A stretch of 25,341 nt of DNA from JAJFFW01 sp039187035 (GCA_039187035.1 JBCCZS010000020.1:1-25341); one strand, 5' to 3'. Counted from the first letter of the stretch, positions 15,358 to 23,255 are shown. Made by a program: numbers and translations. The notes: generated by a model from the sequence alone, not told the origin.

Positions 15358-17583
15358 ATGATGCGCCAGTACGAACTCGTCGATCGTGTGAAGGCCTATT
15401 ATCCGCAGGCGGACGGCGATCTCCTGGACCGCGCCTATGTGTTCGCGCTGAAGGCGCACGGCGAGCAAACGCGCAAATCCGGCGAGCCCTATTTCACGCA
15501 CCCCCTGGCGGTCGCCGAGATCCTGACGGACCTTAAAGCCGACCCGGCGAGCGTCGCGACGGCGCTTCTCCACGACACGGTCGAAGACACCGACGCGACG
15601 CTTGAGGACATTGCGGCCTCGTTCGGCGAGGAAATCGCCAGCCTCGTCGACGGCGTCACGAAACTTTCCCAAATCAAGTTGCGCTCGCCGGAAACCAAGC
15701 AGGCGGAGAACTTCCGCAAGCTCGTCGTCGCGATGGCCGACGACGTGCGCGTCCTCCTCGTGAAGCTCGCCGACCGTTTGCACAATATGCGCACGTTGCA
15801 GTTTCATCCGGTGGCGGAAAAACGTCGGCGCATCGCGATGGAAACGCTCGATATCTACGCGCCGCTTGCCGGGCGCATCGGCGTCCACAAAATCTCCGAG
15901 GAACTCGAAGACCTTTCGTTCGCCGAGTTAAACGCCGACGCGTACGGCAACATCGTCTCGCGGCTCGACGCGCTGCAAGCCGCGATCGGCCAAGAGGTCG
16001 CCAAGCTCGCCACGTTATTGCGCGACCGGCTTGATCAAGCCGGCGTGCCGGCGGAAGTCTATTCGCGCGAAAAACGCGCCTATTCGATCTTCCGCAAGAT
16101 GGCGGACAAAAACCTTTCCTTCGACGAGCTCGCCGACATCTACGCCTTCCGTATTCTGACCGATAGCGTCGAAGACTGTTATCGCGCGCTCAGCGTCATC
16201 CATACAGGATGGCGGATGATCCCGACGGAGTTCGACGACTACGTCTCCGCGCCCAAGCCCAACGGCTATCGTTCGATCCACACCGCCGTCATCGGCCCGC
16301 CGCGCCCGGACGGCGGGCGCCAACGCGTCGAGGTGCAGATCCGCACGCGCGATATGCACGAAGCGGCCGAACGCGGCGTCGCGGCCCACTGGCAATACAA
16401 AGATCCGGGCGCGAACGCCGGTTTCGAGCTGTTCAACTCGATCCAGTACGACCCCTATGAAACGCCGCGCCGGCTCGTCGATATGTTCCAGATGGGCGAG
16501 GACCCGAACGAGGCCCTCGCTTACGCCAAGCTGGAACTCTTCCAAGACCAGGTCTTCGCGTTTACGCCCAAAGGCCGCGTCATCGCCTTGCCGAAGGACG
16601 CGACGCTTCTCGACTTCGCCTACGCCGTGCACACCGATATCGGCGACAGTTGCGTCGGCGCGAAGGTGAACGGCGTTCAGCGCCCATTGCGCACGCCCTT
16701 GCGAAACGGCGACGTCGTCGACGTTCTGCGGTCGGCGAACGCGACGCCGCCGCCCGAATGGGAGCGCATCGCCGTGACCGGCCGGGCGCGGGGCGCCATC
16801 CGTCGACGGATCAAAAAGATGCAGGTCGAAGAGCAGATCCGCATCGGCCGGCGCGTCGCCGAGGACGTCTTCCAAGGCGCGCAGCTGGACTTTTCGCCAA
16901 AGGCCATCCGCGCGGCCCTGCAGCGCTTGGGCTCCGACAGCGTCGACGACGTCCTCGCCCGCGTCGGCCGCGCCGAGTTGAGCCCGGCCGATCTCGTCGA
17001 GGCGGTGTATCCGGGCGCCTCGATCGATTCCGAAAGCGAGATCCGCACCCCCGTCGGCACGATTTTTCAACCGCGTTTCGCGATCGACGGGCTGCCGGCG
17101 AAAGCGCCGGTGCGCATCGGCCAGTGCTGCACGCCGGTGCCCGGCGAGCGCATCGTCGGCATCCGCGCCGCCGACGGGCCGGAAGTGACGGTGCACACGA
17201 TCTATTGCGAACGCCTTGCGCGCGACGATCCGCCCCAAGAGCGTTGGCTCGACCTTCAATGGCGCGAAGACCGCAAAAAAGTCTCCGCCCTGACGCGGAT
17301 CGCCGTCGTCGTGCGCAATGATATCGGGGTTCTTTCGGACGTCGCCGGCGTCATCGCGCGCTACGGCGTGTCGATCGTCAATATTCGCCTTGAAGCCGGC
17401 AAAACCGAATTTGTCACGTTGATCATCGACATTGAAGTGAAGACCGAACGCCAGGTGCAACTGATGCTCGCGGGGCTGCGCGCGTCGAACTGGGTCGTCT
17501 CGGCCGAGCGGAACGCGCCGGGAGACGACGCCCCGGCGGCCCCGGCGGCCCCGGCCGCAAAAGAGATAGCGAGCGCGCGATGA
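15358..17583 (+). CDS. rel: RelA/SpoT homologue, (p)ppGpp synthetase/hydrolase
   Basis: The 741-residue protein has the full long-RSH order. The HD hydrolase domain (about 20-200) has His48, His72-Asp73, Glu76-Asp77 in LLHDTVEDT, and Asn143 in DRLHNMRTL, so it appears active. The synthetase domain (about 235-345) has EKRAYSIFRKM, PKPNGYRSIHT and the catalytic Glu325 in VEVQIRT. TGS (about 397-458), the conserved-cysteine region (GQCCTPVPGERIVGI, 588-602) and ACT (about 645-715) follow. The synthetase carries EFDD (291-294), the RelA-type EXDD motif, where bifunctional enzymes usually have RXKD. It makes and degrades the stringent-response alarmone. The start is the double ATG at 15358/15361. 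The C terminus ends in an Ala/Pro run, and the stop overlaps pyrE by four bases. Confidence 0.94.
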   Translation: MMRQYELVDRVKAYYPQADGDLLDRAYVFALKAHGEQTRKSGEPYFTHPLAVAEILTDLKADPASVATALLHDTVEDTDATLEDIAASFGEEIASLVDGVTKLSQIKLRSPETKQAENFRKLVVAMADDVRVLLVKLADRLHNMRTLQFHPVAEKRRRIAMETLDIYAPLAGRIGVHKISEELEDLSFAELNADAYGNIVSRLDALQAAIGQEVAKLATLLRDRLDQAGVPAEVYSREKRAYSIFRKMADKNLSFDELADIYAFRILTDSVEDCYRALSVIHTGWRMIPTEFDDYVSAPKPNGYRSIHTAVIGPPRPDGGRQRVEVQIRTRDMHEAAERGVAAHWQYKDPGANAGFELFNSIQYDPYETPRRLVDMFQMGEDPNEALAYAKLELFQDQVFAFTPKGRVIALPKDATLLDFAYAVHTDIGDSCVGAKVNGVQRPLRTPLRNGDVVDVLRSANATPPPEWERIAVTGRARGAIRRRIKKMQVEEQIRIGRRVAEDVFQGAQLDFSPKAIRAALQRLGSDSVDDVLARVGRAELSPADLVEAVYPGASIDSESEIRTPVGTIFQPRFAIDGLPAKAPVRIGQCCTPVPGERIVGIRAADGPEVTVHTIYCERLARDDPPQERWLDLQWREDRKKVSALTRIAVVVRNDIGVLSDVAGVIARYGVSIVNIRLEAGKTEFVTLIIDIEVKTERQVQLMLAGLRASNWVVSAERNAPGDDAPAAPAAPAAKEIASAR

Positions 17584-18176
17584 CGGCCGACGCGTTATTG
17601 TCCGAAGACGACGTGTTGGCGATCTTCCGCGAGGCGGGCGCCTTGCAGTCCGGACACTTCATTTTGTCGTCCGGCTTGCACTCGGACGCCTATCTGAACA
17701 AATCCATCGTTTCGATGTATGCGGACAAAACGGCGCGGTTGTGCGCGGCCCTTGCGGCGAAGGCGACGGACGCGTTCGGCCCCGTCGACGTCGTCGTCGC
17801 CCCAGCCATGGGCGCCATTATCTACGGCTATGAGACCGCCCGTCATCTTGAGCGCCCGTTCATGTTTTTCGAGCGCGTCGACGGCGACTTTGCGCTGCGC
17901 CGCGGGTTCGCGATCGCGGCGGGCGCGCCGACCCTCGTCGTCGAAGACATCGTCTCGACGGGCCTGTCGGCGCGCGAATGCGTCGCCGCCGCCCGCCGCG
18001 AAGGCGCCGACGTTAAAGGCCTCGCCTGCCTCGTCGACCGCTCCGGCGGCGAGGCCGACGTCGCCGCCCCGATGACCGCGCTCGCAACGCTGACGGTCGA
18101 GGCCTGGCCCGCCGACGCCCTCCCGCCGCATCTGCGCGACGTCCCGGCGGTCAAACCCGGAAGCCGGGGGCTGTGA
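17580..18176 (+). CDS. pyrE: orotate phosphoribosyltransferase
   Basis: PyrE converts orotate and PRPP to OMP in pyrimidine synthesis. The 198-residue protein has GHFILSSGLHSDAYLNK near residues 25-41, the substrate region APAMGAIIYGYETAR (74-88), and the PRPP-binding loop VVEDIVSTG (120-128). Its start lies within the rel stop region (ATGA overlap), implying coupled translation. In related gene orders pyrE is followed directly by pdxJ; here nearly 4 kb of other genes lie between. Confidence 0.94.
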   Translation: MTADALLSEDDVLAIFREAGALQSGHFILSSGLHSDAYLNKSIVSMYADKTARLCAALAAKATDAFGPVDVVVAPAMGAIIYGYETARHLERPFMFFERVDGDFALRRGFAIAAGAPTLVVEDIVSTGLSARECVAAARREGADVKGLACLVDRSGGEADVAAPMTALATLTVEAWPADALPPHLRDVPAVKPGSRGL

Positions 18177-18242
18177 TTAATTGCTGAACCTCTCCGCTTG
18201 CCTGTCGGGTATTACGCTTATGAGGACCGCAGGCCGCACGTC

Positions 18243-18276
18243 GGCGCTTATTCGGTTTACCGGTCGAATCGGCGCC
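18243..18276 (+). repeat. imperfect palindrome ending just before a start codon
   Basis: GGCGC (18243-18247) pairs with GCGCC (18272-18276), and inside it ATTCG (18250-18254) pairs with CGAAT (18265-18269). At the centre is a smaller palindrome, ACCGGT. The structure ends one base before the ATG at 18278 and would cover the region where a ribosome site should be. It could be an operator, a translation-masking hairpin or a scar of insertion. Confidence 0.5.
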
Positions 18277-18277
18277 C

Positions 18278-19246
18278 ATGTACAACGTCCCTAGCCGTTT
18301 TTTGATCTTTGTGCTTGCCGCCGCATTCGCGCAGGGCGCGGGCTTGGATGCGCAAGGCGGGGACAGGAAATCCGGACCAAGCGGGACGTTGGAACGCGGT
18401 GAACGGGACGCCGCGACGGCGCCGCGTCTTGATGGGGACGCTGAGGATCGGCAGCTTGAACGCGTTCGTGCGCCGGCGGACAATGAGAGCGTACGGACGG
18501 CGAAAAGCCGACCGAACGGCCGCTGCGGCGGCGTAGACCGGCCGGGCGAAGGGACCGAGCGTTTTCTTCCCGGTGTCGTGTCCCTCGACGATGTGAGCGA
18601 GACTTCGCCCTCGATGACTGCCGACGGTCGGACGTTAGTGTTCGCGCGATACGAAGAGTGGGGCGAGAAAGACCCGTATATCGCAACGCGGTCGGAAGAC
18701 GAGTGGACGGTCCGACAGCTGACGGAACTCGGGACGGTCTACAATTTTGCAATTTCGCCGGATGGATTATCGATCGTAACGTCCGCGGCCGACGACGGCC
18801 AACTGACCCTATATTCGCGGACGAAAGACGGGTGGGCGCTTCGCCAAAATCTATCGGCCGCGTTCGCCGTGACGGGGAGTTACCCGCAGATAACGTCAAC
18901 GGAAGAGCTTGTGTTCTACGATCCGGACGGCGCGTCGGGCGCAGGGATCTATTCGATCGATCTTCGGGGCGCCCACGAACAGCGTCCCAAGACCCTTTTC
19001 GTCCCCGAAAAAGGGGTCGCCTTCGACGCCTTCATATCAGAGCGCGGGCCTATGTTCGTTACCGTATGCACGACCGACAGCTGTCGTCGTTCGGACGGAA
19101 ACGGCGTTTTTAAAATCGCAAAAGACGGTTCGCAGTCGATCGTCGAGGCGCTCGACTACGTGTGGGGTTTCCAGCCGGTAGAAGCGGCGGGCATTTCTCT
19201 GTTTACGGACGGAGATGACATTCTCTTTTCGTCGAAACTTTACTGA
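18278..19246 (+). CDS. exported protein with a PD40/TolB-like propeller region
   Basis: The 322-residue product begins with a signal-peptide-like stretch (1-26, hydrophobic core FLIFVLAAAFAQGAG). Residues from about 92 resemble propeller repeats of the PD40/TolB type: ERFLPGVVSLDDVSETSPSMTADGRTLVFAR and FAISPDGLSIVTSAADDG, each with the typical SPDG turn. A third, weaker blade-like unit follows. No enzyme motif is visible. Between the signal peptide and the first repeat lie about 65 charged, low-hydrophobicity residues (27-90) that look like linker or out-of-frame sequence. The codon use of this gene is less GC-biased at third positions than its neighbours. No ribosome site is visible; a palindrome precedes the ATG. 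Function unknown, perhaps periplasmic binding. Confidence 0.7.
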   Translation: MYNVPSRFLIFVLAAAFAQGAGLDAQGGDRKSGPSGTLERGERDAATAPRLDGDAEDRQLERVRAPADNESVRTAKSRPNGRCGGVDRPGEGTERFLPGVVSLDDVSETSPSMTADGRTLVFARYEEWGEKDPYIATRSEDEWTVRQLTELGTVYNFAISPDGLSIVTSAADDGQLTLYSRTKDGWALRQNLSAAFAVTGSYPQITSTEELVFYDPDGASGAGIYSIDLRGAHEQRPKTLFVPEKGVAFDAFISERGPMFVTVCTTDSCRRSDGNGVFKIAKDGSQSIVEALDYVWGFQPVEAAGISLFTDGDDILFSSKLY

Positions 19247-19426
19247 AACCGCGATACTGTAGAGAAATTCCGGTCGGTTCGCGCCGAAGTCCGTAGGTCC
19301 TGGCGCTCATGCTGTCGGTTTGGCGCGGCGCAGCGTCAGGGTGCTCAGGCGAAGTGTTTTCAAGGCATCCGTAGCGTGCGGTCCATTAAATTCATCTAGT
19401 CCGCAATTCGATCGCGTGCCGGACGG

Positions 19427-20098
19427 TTATGCGCCGATCGCCCATTGCAGCTGAGGATGAAGACGACCTCGTTCCGCGTAATCGACGCGCACCGTGCGAC
19501 GCGTATCGCTCACTGTCGCAGAACGGGAACGATGCAACGTAAGCGCATGAACGAAGAGAACGTCGCCTGAAGCGGCCCGGCAAACCTCTATCTCGCAATC
19601 GCTTGCGATTGCTCGTGCATCCGTCGCCGAAATGCGGCCGCGCGTCTGGCTCCGAAGCGCGAGCTCAAGCGCGCCATTTTCGGCAGTATTATGATCGATA
19701 TGAACCCGAGCGAACATCATGTTGGCGAGTAGCGATGGGGGCGCTTCGCAGTGCCAATAGTTTAGTTTGCGAACCCATTTGTCGTATCCCGGTACGTCTC
19801 GTTTTTCGGCGACCGCAATGACGCGGTCTTGGTGCCACGGGACCGACCAATTGGCTTCGGAAGTCTTGTTAAACGCGACCAGTCTTACCGGATGCGTGTC
19901 GAAGCCCAAAGCGCGGGCCGCCGAACCAAGTCGACTGTTCGGCCCCAAAATTAGCGACAATTCAGGCGTTAGGTCTAATCGACCCCCGGGTCGTCCGCCG
20001 GCGTCCGTGAGTGCGGCGAGATCATGGATGGCGTTTGTTGAAAGGAGACCTCGGCGCCAAACGCGTCCCCACTCCTCTAATTCCTGTCGTGCGGTCAT
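19427..20098 (-). CDS. PhyH-family (phytanoyl-CoA dioxygenase-like) Fe(II)/2-oxoglutarate oxygenase
   Basis: The 223-residue protein has the iron-binding triad of this family: His89 and Asp91 in VPWHQDR, and His189 in HALTLHRS, followed by the 2-oxoglutarate-binding Arg in DTRRTVRVDYA (200-201). Between them NGALELALRSQTRGRIS matches the NG-x-L stretch and turn seen in PhyH enzymes. Such enzymes hydroxylate small molecules, lipids or amino-acid derivatives in the cytoplasm; the substrate cannot be told from sequence. No biosynthetic partner is adjacent. The DNA appears lower in GC and less GC3-biased than the housekeeping genes, consistent with later acquisition. It is convergent with the exported propeller gene. 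Confidence 0.85.
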   Translation of the reverse strand: MTARQELEEWGRVWRRGLLSTNAIHDLAALTDAGGRPGGRLDLTPELSLILGPNSRLGSAARALGFDTHPVRLVAFNKTSEANWSVPWHQDRVIAVAEKRDVPGYDKWVRKLNYWHCEAPPSLLANMMFARVHIDHNTAENGALELALRSQTRGRISATDARAIASDCEIEVCRAASGDVLFVHALTLHRSRSATVSDTRRTVRVDYAERGRLHPQLQWAIGA

Positions 20099-20413
20099 AA
20101 GCGGGCGGCATCGTTATTTTTCATGGCGACAGGCGTTCCGTGCAAAAATGAATGCAACATGTTCGCAATGCTGATTGCTCCCGCACCGGGAGTGCAGCGC
20201 CATTCTGGGCCGGTTTGCAGCGCCGACGACAATGAAGAACGCTCGGCCCTGTATCCAATTTAAGACTACGGCGCCAAACGTATTGCGCCTCGGGCGGTCC
20301 GCTCATGCGCCCGGTTCGGTTGTCATTGCTGTTCGCAAAGCTCCGCAAATAAGAGTTTCCGGCCTGAATATCGAGTGCTCTGCCGGTCTCTAAGCGATGA
20401 TCAGCATGACGGG
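20099..20413. other. about 315 bases with no recognisable gene
   Basis: Frames exist on both strands (for example 20175-20393 on plus, 20121-20417 on minus), but neither looks like a known family or has a ribosome site. The only structure I see is a hairpin, CTCCCG at 20178-20183 with CGGGAG at 20187-20192 around a 3-base loop, with no T run after it. No tRNA or attachment site is visible. Composition resembles the two genes to the left rather than the asparaginase to the right. Confidence 0.4.
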
Positions 20414-21406
20414 TCACACCACCTTAAACGTCGACGCCCCGTCGGCCGTCTGCACCGCGTAGCTGAACGGGACGTCGCCCCAGCCGGCTTTGGCGCCGCC
20501 GTGGCGGCCGTCGACGGCGACGGCGGCGAGACCCCCGTCGAATTTGTAGCCTTTGTCCGTAATCCGCTTAATGGCGGCCTTGGCGGCCTCCTCGGGCGGC
20601 GTTCCGCCGCGCATGAGTTCGACGGCGTGGTAGGTCGGCAAGAAACGCATCATGACGTCGCCATTGCCGGTGGCGACGGCGCCGCCGACATCTTGGTCGC
20701 CATAGGCCCCGGCGCCGGGGATCGGCGAGTCGCCGACGCGTCCCGGAATCTTGAACTCGCGCCCATTGGTCGAGCACCCGACGCACAACGCGCCCTCGGC
20801 GTCGAGCGCGATCGTGCCGACCGTATCGTGGCCTTCAAGGCCGGCCTCATTAAACGGCTCCGGGTCGAACGCGTCGCTCGGTTCGCCCTTGGCCGCCCAT
20901 TCCTCCCACTTCGCTTGGGAGACGCCGTTGGTCAGAGACGTTTCGGTGAAGCCCATGCGCACCGCAAAGCGCGTCGCGTCGTCGCCGACGATGAGCGTGT
21001 GCTGCGTTTTCTCCATCACTTTTCGGGCGACGGAGATGGCGCGTTTGACCCGCTTTAGGCAGCCGACCGCGCCGACGTCGTGCGTCGGCCCCCAGAGCAC
21101 CATCGCGTCGAGCGTCGTCTCGCCGACTTCGTTCGGCACGCCGCCATAGCCGACATAATATTCGTCCGGCAGCAACTCGACATGGTTGATCGCCGCCTCG
21201 ACCGCATCGAGCGCAGAGCCGCCCTGCGCCAAAATCGGAAAGCCGACGGCGTTGGCCCCGGGGCCGAAATCCCAGGTCGTTAGGATAAACGGCCGTCCGG
21301 CGGCGGGCTTTTGAACCGCGCTCGCGCTCGCCGAGGAAAGCGCAAGCGACCCGCCGGCTGCCGCCAAGACCGTCCGGCGCGAAACGCCTGGCTTCTTTTG
21401 GCTCAC
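20414..21406 (-). CDS. exported N4-(beta-N-acetylglucosaminyl)-L-asparaginase-like Ntn-hydrolase
   Basis: The GTG at 21406 has a GGAGG ribosome site six bases upstream and gives 330 residues; the longer open frame upstream is arginine-rich and unlikely to be coding. The N terminus SRRTVLAAAGGSLALSSASASA is a twin-arginine-type export signal. The body matches glycosylasparaginase/isoaspartyl peptidase enzymes: GGSALDAVEAAINHVE early on, then HDTVGTIALDAEG, where Thr195 becomes the N-terminal nucleophile after self-cleavage, and later PGRVGDSPIPGAGAYGD and GNGDVMMR. It should act in the periplasm on asparagine-linked sugars or related beta-aspartyl amides. No glycan genes are adjacent. Confidence 0.9.
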   Translation of the reverse strand: MSQKKPGVSRRTVLAAAGGSLALSSASASAVQKPAAGRPFILTTWDFGPGANAVGFPILAQGGSALDAVEAAINHVELLPDEYYVGYGGVPNEVGETTLDAMVLWGPTHDVGAVGCLKRVKRAISVARKVMEKTQHTLIVGDDATRFAVRMGFTETSLTNGVSQAKWEEWAAKGEPSDAFDPEPFNEAGLEGHDTVGTIALDAEGALCVGCSTNGREFKIPGRVGDSPIPGAGAYGDQDVGGAVATGNGDVMMRFLPTYHAVELMRGGTPPEEAAKAAIKRITDKGYKFDGGLAAVAVDGRHGGAKAGWGDVPFSYAVQTADGASTFKVV

Positions 21407-21528
21407 GCTCGACCTCCGTTGATGTCGTCGTCGACCGGCGTCGTGCGGTCCGGATCGACGCTGTTGTCCGGCGCGCGACCGGGCGCGCCGACCCAAGTGA
21501 TGGGCGGACGCCTTTGCCGCGCCGCGCG

Positions 21529-21975
21529 TTATTCCGCCGCCGGCTCCCAAAGCTGGATCGGATTGCCCTCCGGGTCTTTCAGACGTGCGAAGCGGCCGTT
21601 GGGGTAGGTCTTCTCGTCGACGGCGACGTCGATTTCGTTCGCGCGCAAGTGCGCGACGAGGGCGTCCAAGTCCTTCGTGCGGAAGTTCAGCATAAAGACT
21701 TTGTCGGGCGCGTCGAAATACGTCGTCGTCGCCTCGAAGGGGCCGAACACGGTCGGGCCGGCGGCCTGGCGCCAGGGCATTTCCTCATAGGTGGTCGGCG
21801 TGCGGTCGACGCCGAGCATCTCGGCGTACCAGGTCGCCAACGCCTTGGGGTCTTCGGCGCGGAAGAAAAAGCCGCCGAAACCGTCGACGGCGGCCCCGGC
21901 CGGCGGCTTGGCGAGGGCGCCCGTCGACGCGGCGATCGCCATCACGGCGGCGAGGATGCGGGGCATGGCGGGCAT
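21529..21975 (-). CDS. exported VOC-superfamily (glyoxalase/bleomycin-resistance fold) protein
   Basis: After a signal peptide (residues 1-22, MPAMPRILAAVMAIAASTGALA) the 148-residue chain has a single VOC module. It comprises FFFRAEDPKALATWYAEMLGV, a middle strand set with VFMLNFRTKDLDALVAHLRA, and the C-terminal FARLKDPEGNPIQLWEP, in which the Glu of the last strand is the usual metal ligand. The first ligand position, usually His or Glu, is not obvious, so activity is uncertain. A GGAG eight bases before the ATG supports the start. It lies upstream of the asparaginase on the same strand (122-base gap), and both are exported, so they may be co-expressed. It is divergent from pdxJ. Confidence 0.86.
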   Translation of the reverse strand: MPAMPRILAAVMAIAASTGALAKPPAGAAVDGFGGFFFRAEDPKALATWYAEMLGVDRTPTTYEEMPWRQAAGPTVFGPFEATTTYFDAPDKVFMLNFRTKDLDALVAHLRANEIDVAVDEKTYPNGRFARLKDPEGNPIQLWEPAAE

Positions 21976-21980
21976 ACGCA

Positions 21981-22040
21981 GTCTCCGTTTTTATTAAGGA
22001 AGCTATCCGGGCCGTTCGCCCGGGTGAAGGGGGCGGAGAC
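21981..22040. promoter_or_regulatory. nested inverted repeats between the VOC gene and pdxJ
   Basis: GTCTCCG (21981-21987) is mirrored by CGGAGAC (22034-22040), and between them CCGGGC (22007-22012) pairs with GCCCGG (22018-22023) around a five-base loop. One outer arm contains the ribosome site of the divergent VOC gene. It may be a shared operator region. Confidence 0.35.
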
Positions 22041-22098
22041 GACGCCGCATTGCGCGCGTCTGTCGACGCGGTAAACCCGCAGCGAAAGGACGCCGCCC

Positions 22099-22857
22099 AT
22101 GAGCAAACCGCCGATCCGCCTCGGCCTCAACGTCGACCACGTCGCGACTGTGCGCAACGCGCGCGGCGGGGCTCATCCCGACCCCGTTCGGGCCGCGCAG
22201 CTTGCGGTTAGCGCCGGGGCCGACGGGATTACGGCGCATTTGCGCGAGGACCGGCGCCATATTCGCGACGACGACATGCGCCGCTTGCGCGCCGAAATCG
22301 ACGCCCCGCTCAATTTTGAAACGGCCGCGACCGACGAAATGCGCGCTCTCGCGTTAGAGCTTCGCCCGCATGCGGTGTGTCTGGTGCCGGAGAACCGCAA
22401 CGAACGCACGACCGAAGGCGGGCTCGACGTCGTCGCCGGGCGCGCCGCGCTTGAACCGCTCGTCGCCGACCTCGCCGAGGCGGGCGCGCGCGTGTCGCTT
22501 TTCATCGATCCCGTCCCCGCCCAAATCGAGGCGGCGCACGCCGTCGGCGCCGCAGTCGTCGAGTTGCACACCGGCGCCTACCATGAGGCTTGCCTCGCGA
22601 CGACGCCGGCGCGGATCGAGCAGGAATTCGCGGCGCTCAAGGACGGCGCCGCGCAGGCCGCCGCCCTCGGCCTTGAAGTCCACGCCGGGCACGGGCTGAC
22701 CTTCCACAACGTCCAGCCCGTGGCGGCCATTGACGAGATCGTGGAGTTGAACATCGGTCATTTCCTCGTCGGCGAAGCGCTCCTAATGGGGCTCGCCGAG
22801 GCGGTGAAGGAGATGAAGCGCCTGATGGCCGACGCGCGCACCGGCGCGCTCTACTGA
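22099..22857 (+). CDS. pdxJ: pyridoxine 5'-phosphate synthase
   Basis: PdxJ condenses 1-deoxyxylulose 5-phosphate with aminoacetone phosphate to form pyridoxine 5'-phosphate. The 252-residue barrel shows all signatures: LGLNVDHVATVRNARGG (8-24), DGITAHLREDRRHI (42-55, His47), NFE with Glu74, CLVPENRNERTTEGGLDV, VELHTGAY, and HAGHGLT (195-201). An AAAGGA precedes the ATG. It supplies the PLP cofactor used by enzymes such as the metB product. Its stop overlaps the acpS start (TGATG). This gene resumes the conserved chromosomal run broken after pyrE. Confidence 0.96.
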   Translation: MSKPPIRLGLNVDHVATVRNARGGAHPDPVRAAQLAVSAGADGITAHLREDRRHIRDDDMRRLRAEIDAPLNFETAATDEMRALALELRPHAVCLVPENRNERTTEGGLDVVAGRAALEPLVADLAEAGARVSLFIDPVPAQIEAAHAVGAAVVELHTGAYHEACLATTPARIEQEFAALKDGAAQAAALGLEVHAGHGLTFHNVQPVAAIDEIVELNIGHFLVGEALLMGLAEAVKEMKRLMADARTGALY

Positions 22858-23255
22858 TGATCCTCGGCATCGGAAACGATCTCATCGACATCCGCCGCGT
22901 CGAGCGCACGCTTGAGCGCCATCCGGAGCGCTTCGTCGCGCGCGTTTTCACTGATATTGAGCGCGCCAAGTCCGATCGGCGCCGCAATCGCGCCGCCTCG
23001 TACGCGAAGCGTTTCGCCGCGAAGGAGGCCTGCGCCAAGGCCCTGGGGACGGGCATCGCGCAGGGCGTTTTTTGGCGCGACATGGGCGTCGTCAACCTGC
23101 CCGGCGGGCGGCCGACGATGGCGCTGACCGGCGGGGCGCGCGAACGGCTCCACGCGCTGACGCCGGCCGGCTGCGTCGCCGACGTGCACGTGACCATCAC
23201 CGACGATTTTCCCCTCGCGCAGGCGATGGTGATCATCTACGCTCGCACAGCTTGA
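22857..23255 (+). CDS. acpS: holo-[acyl-carrier-protein] synthase
   Basis: AcpS transfers the 4'-phosphopantetheine arm of CoA to acyl carrier protein. The 132-residue protein has the two metal/CoA motifs: GNDLIDIRRVE with Asp8, and FAAKEACAKALGTG with Glu57. The C-terminal part TDDFPLAQAMVIIY matches the usual SITDD...A.A.VI pattern. Its ATG overlaps the pdxJ stop by one base, so the pair is translationally coupled, an order common in proteobacteria. Confidence 0.95.
   Translation: MILGIGNDLIDIRRVERTLERHPERFVARVFTDIERAKSDRRRNRAASYAKRFAAKEACAKALGTGIAQGVFWRDMGVVNLPGGRPTMALTGGARERLHALTPAGCVADVHVTITDDFPLAQAMVIIYARTA

Noticed and set aside
15161..15361. Plus-strand frame of 66 residues just before rel
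   Set aside because: It is almost one third arginine with no ribosome site and no family pattern, typical of chance frames in GC-rich DNA.
15106..17460. Long minus-strand frames opposite rel (260 and 481 residues)
   Set aside because: They are antisense shadows of a well-supported gene, with no domain signal.
20175..20195. Possible tRNA or attachment site near the CTCCCG hairpin
   Set aside because: No cloverleaf, T-arm GTTCGA box or second matching repeat could be found around it.
20121..20417. Minus-strand frame of 98 residues overlapping the asparaginase stop
   Set aside because: It has no recognisable domain, no ribosome site and Cys/Arg-rich composition; kept only as an unexplained stretch.
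21407..21550. Longer N terminus for the asparaginase
   Set aside because: The added residues are Arg/Gly-rich. The GTG at 21406 has a strong GGAGG and is followed at once by the twin-arginine signal.
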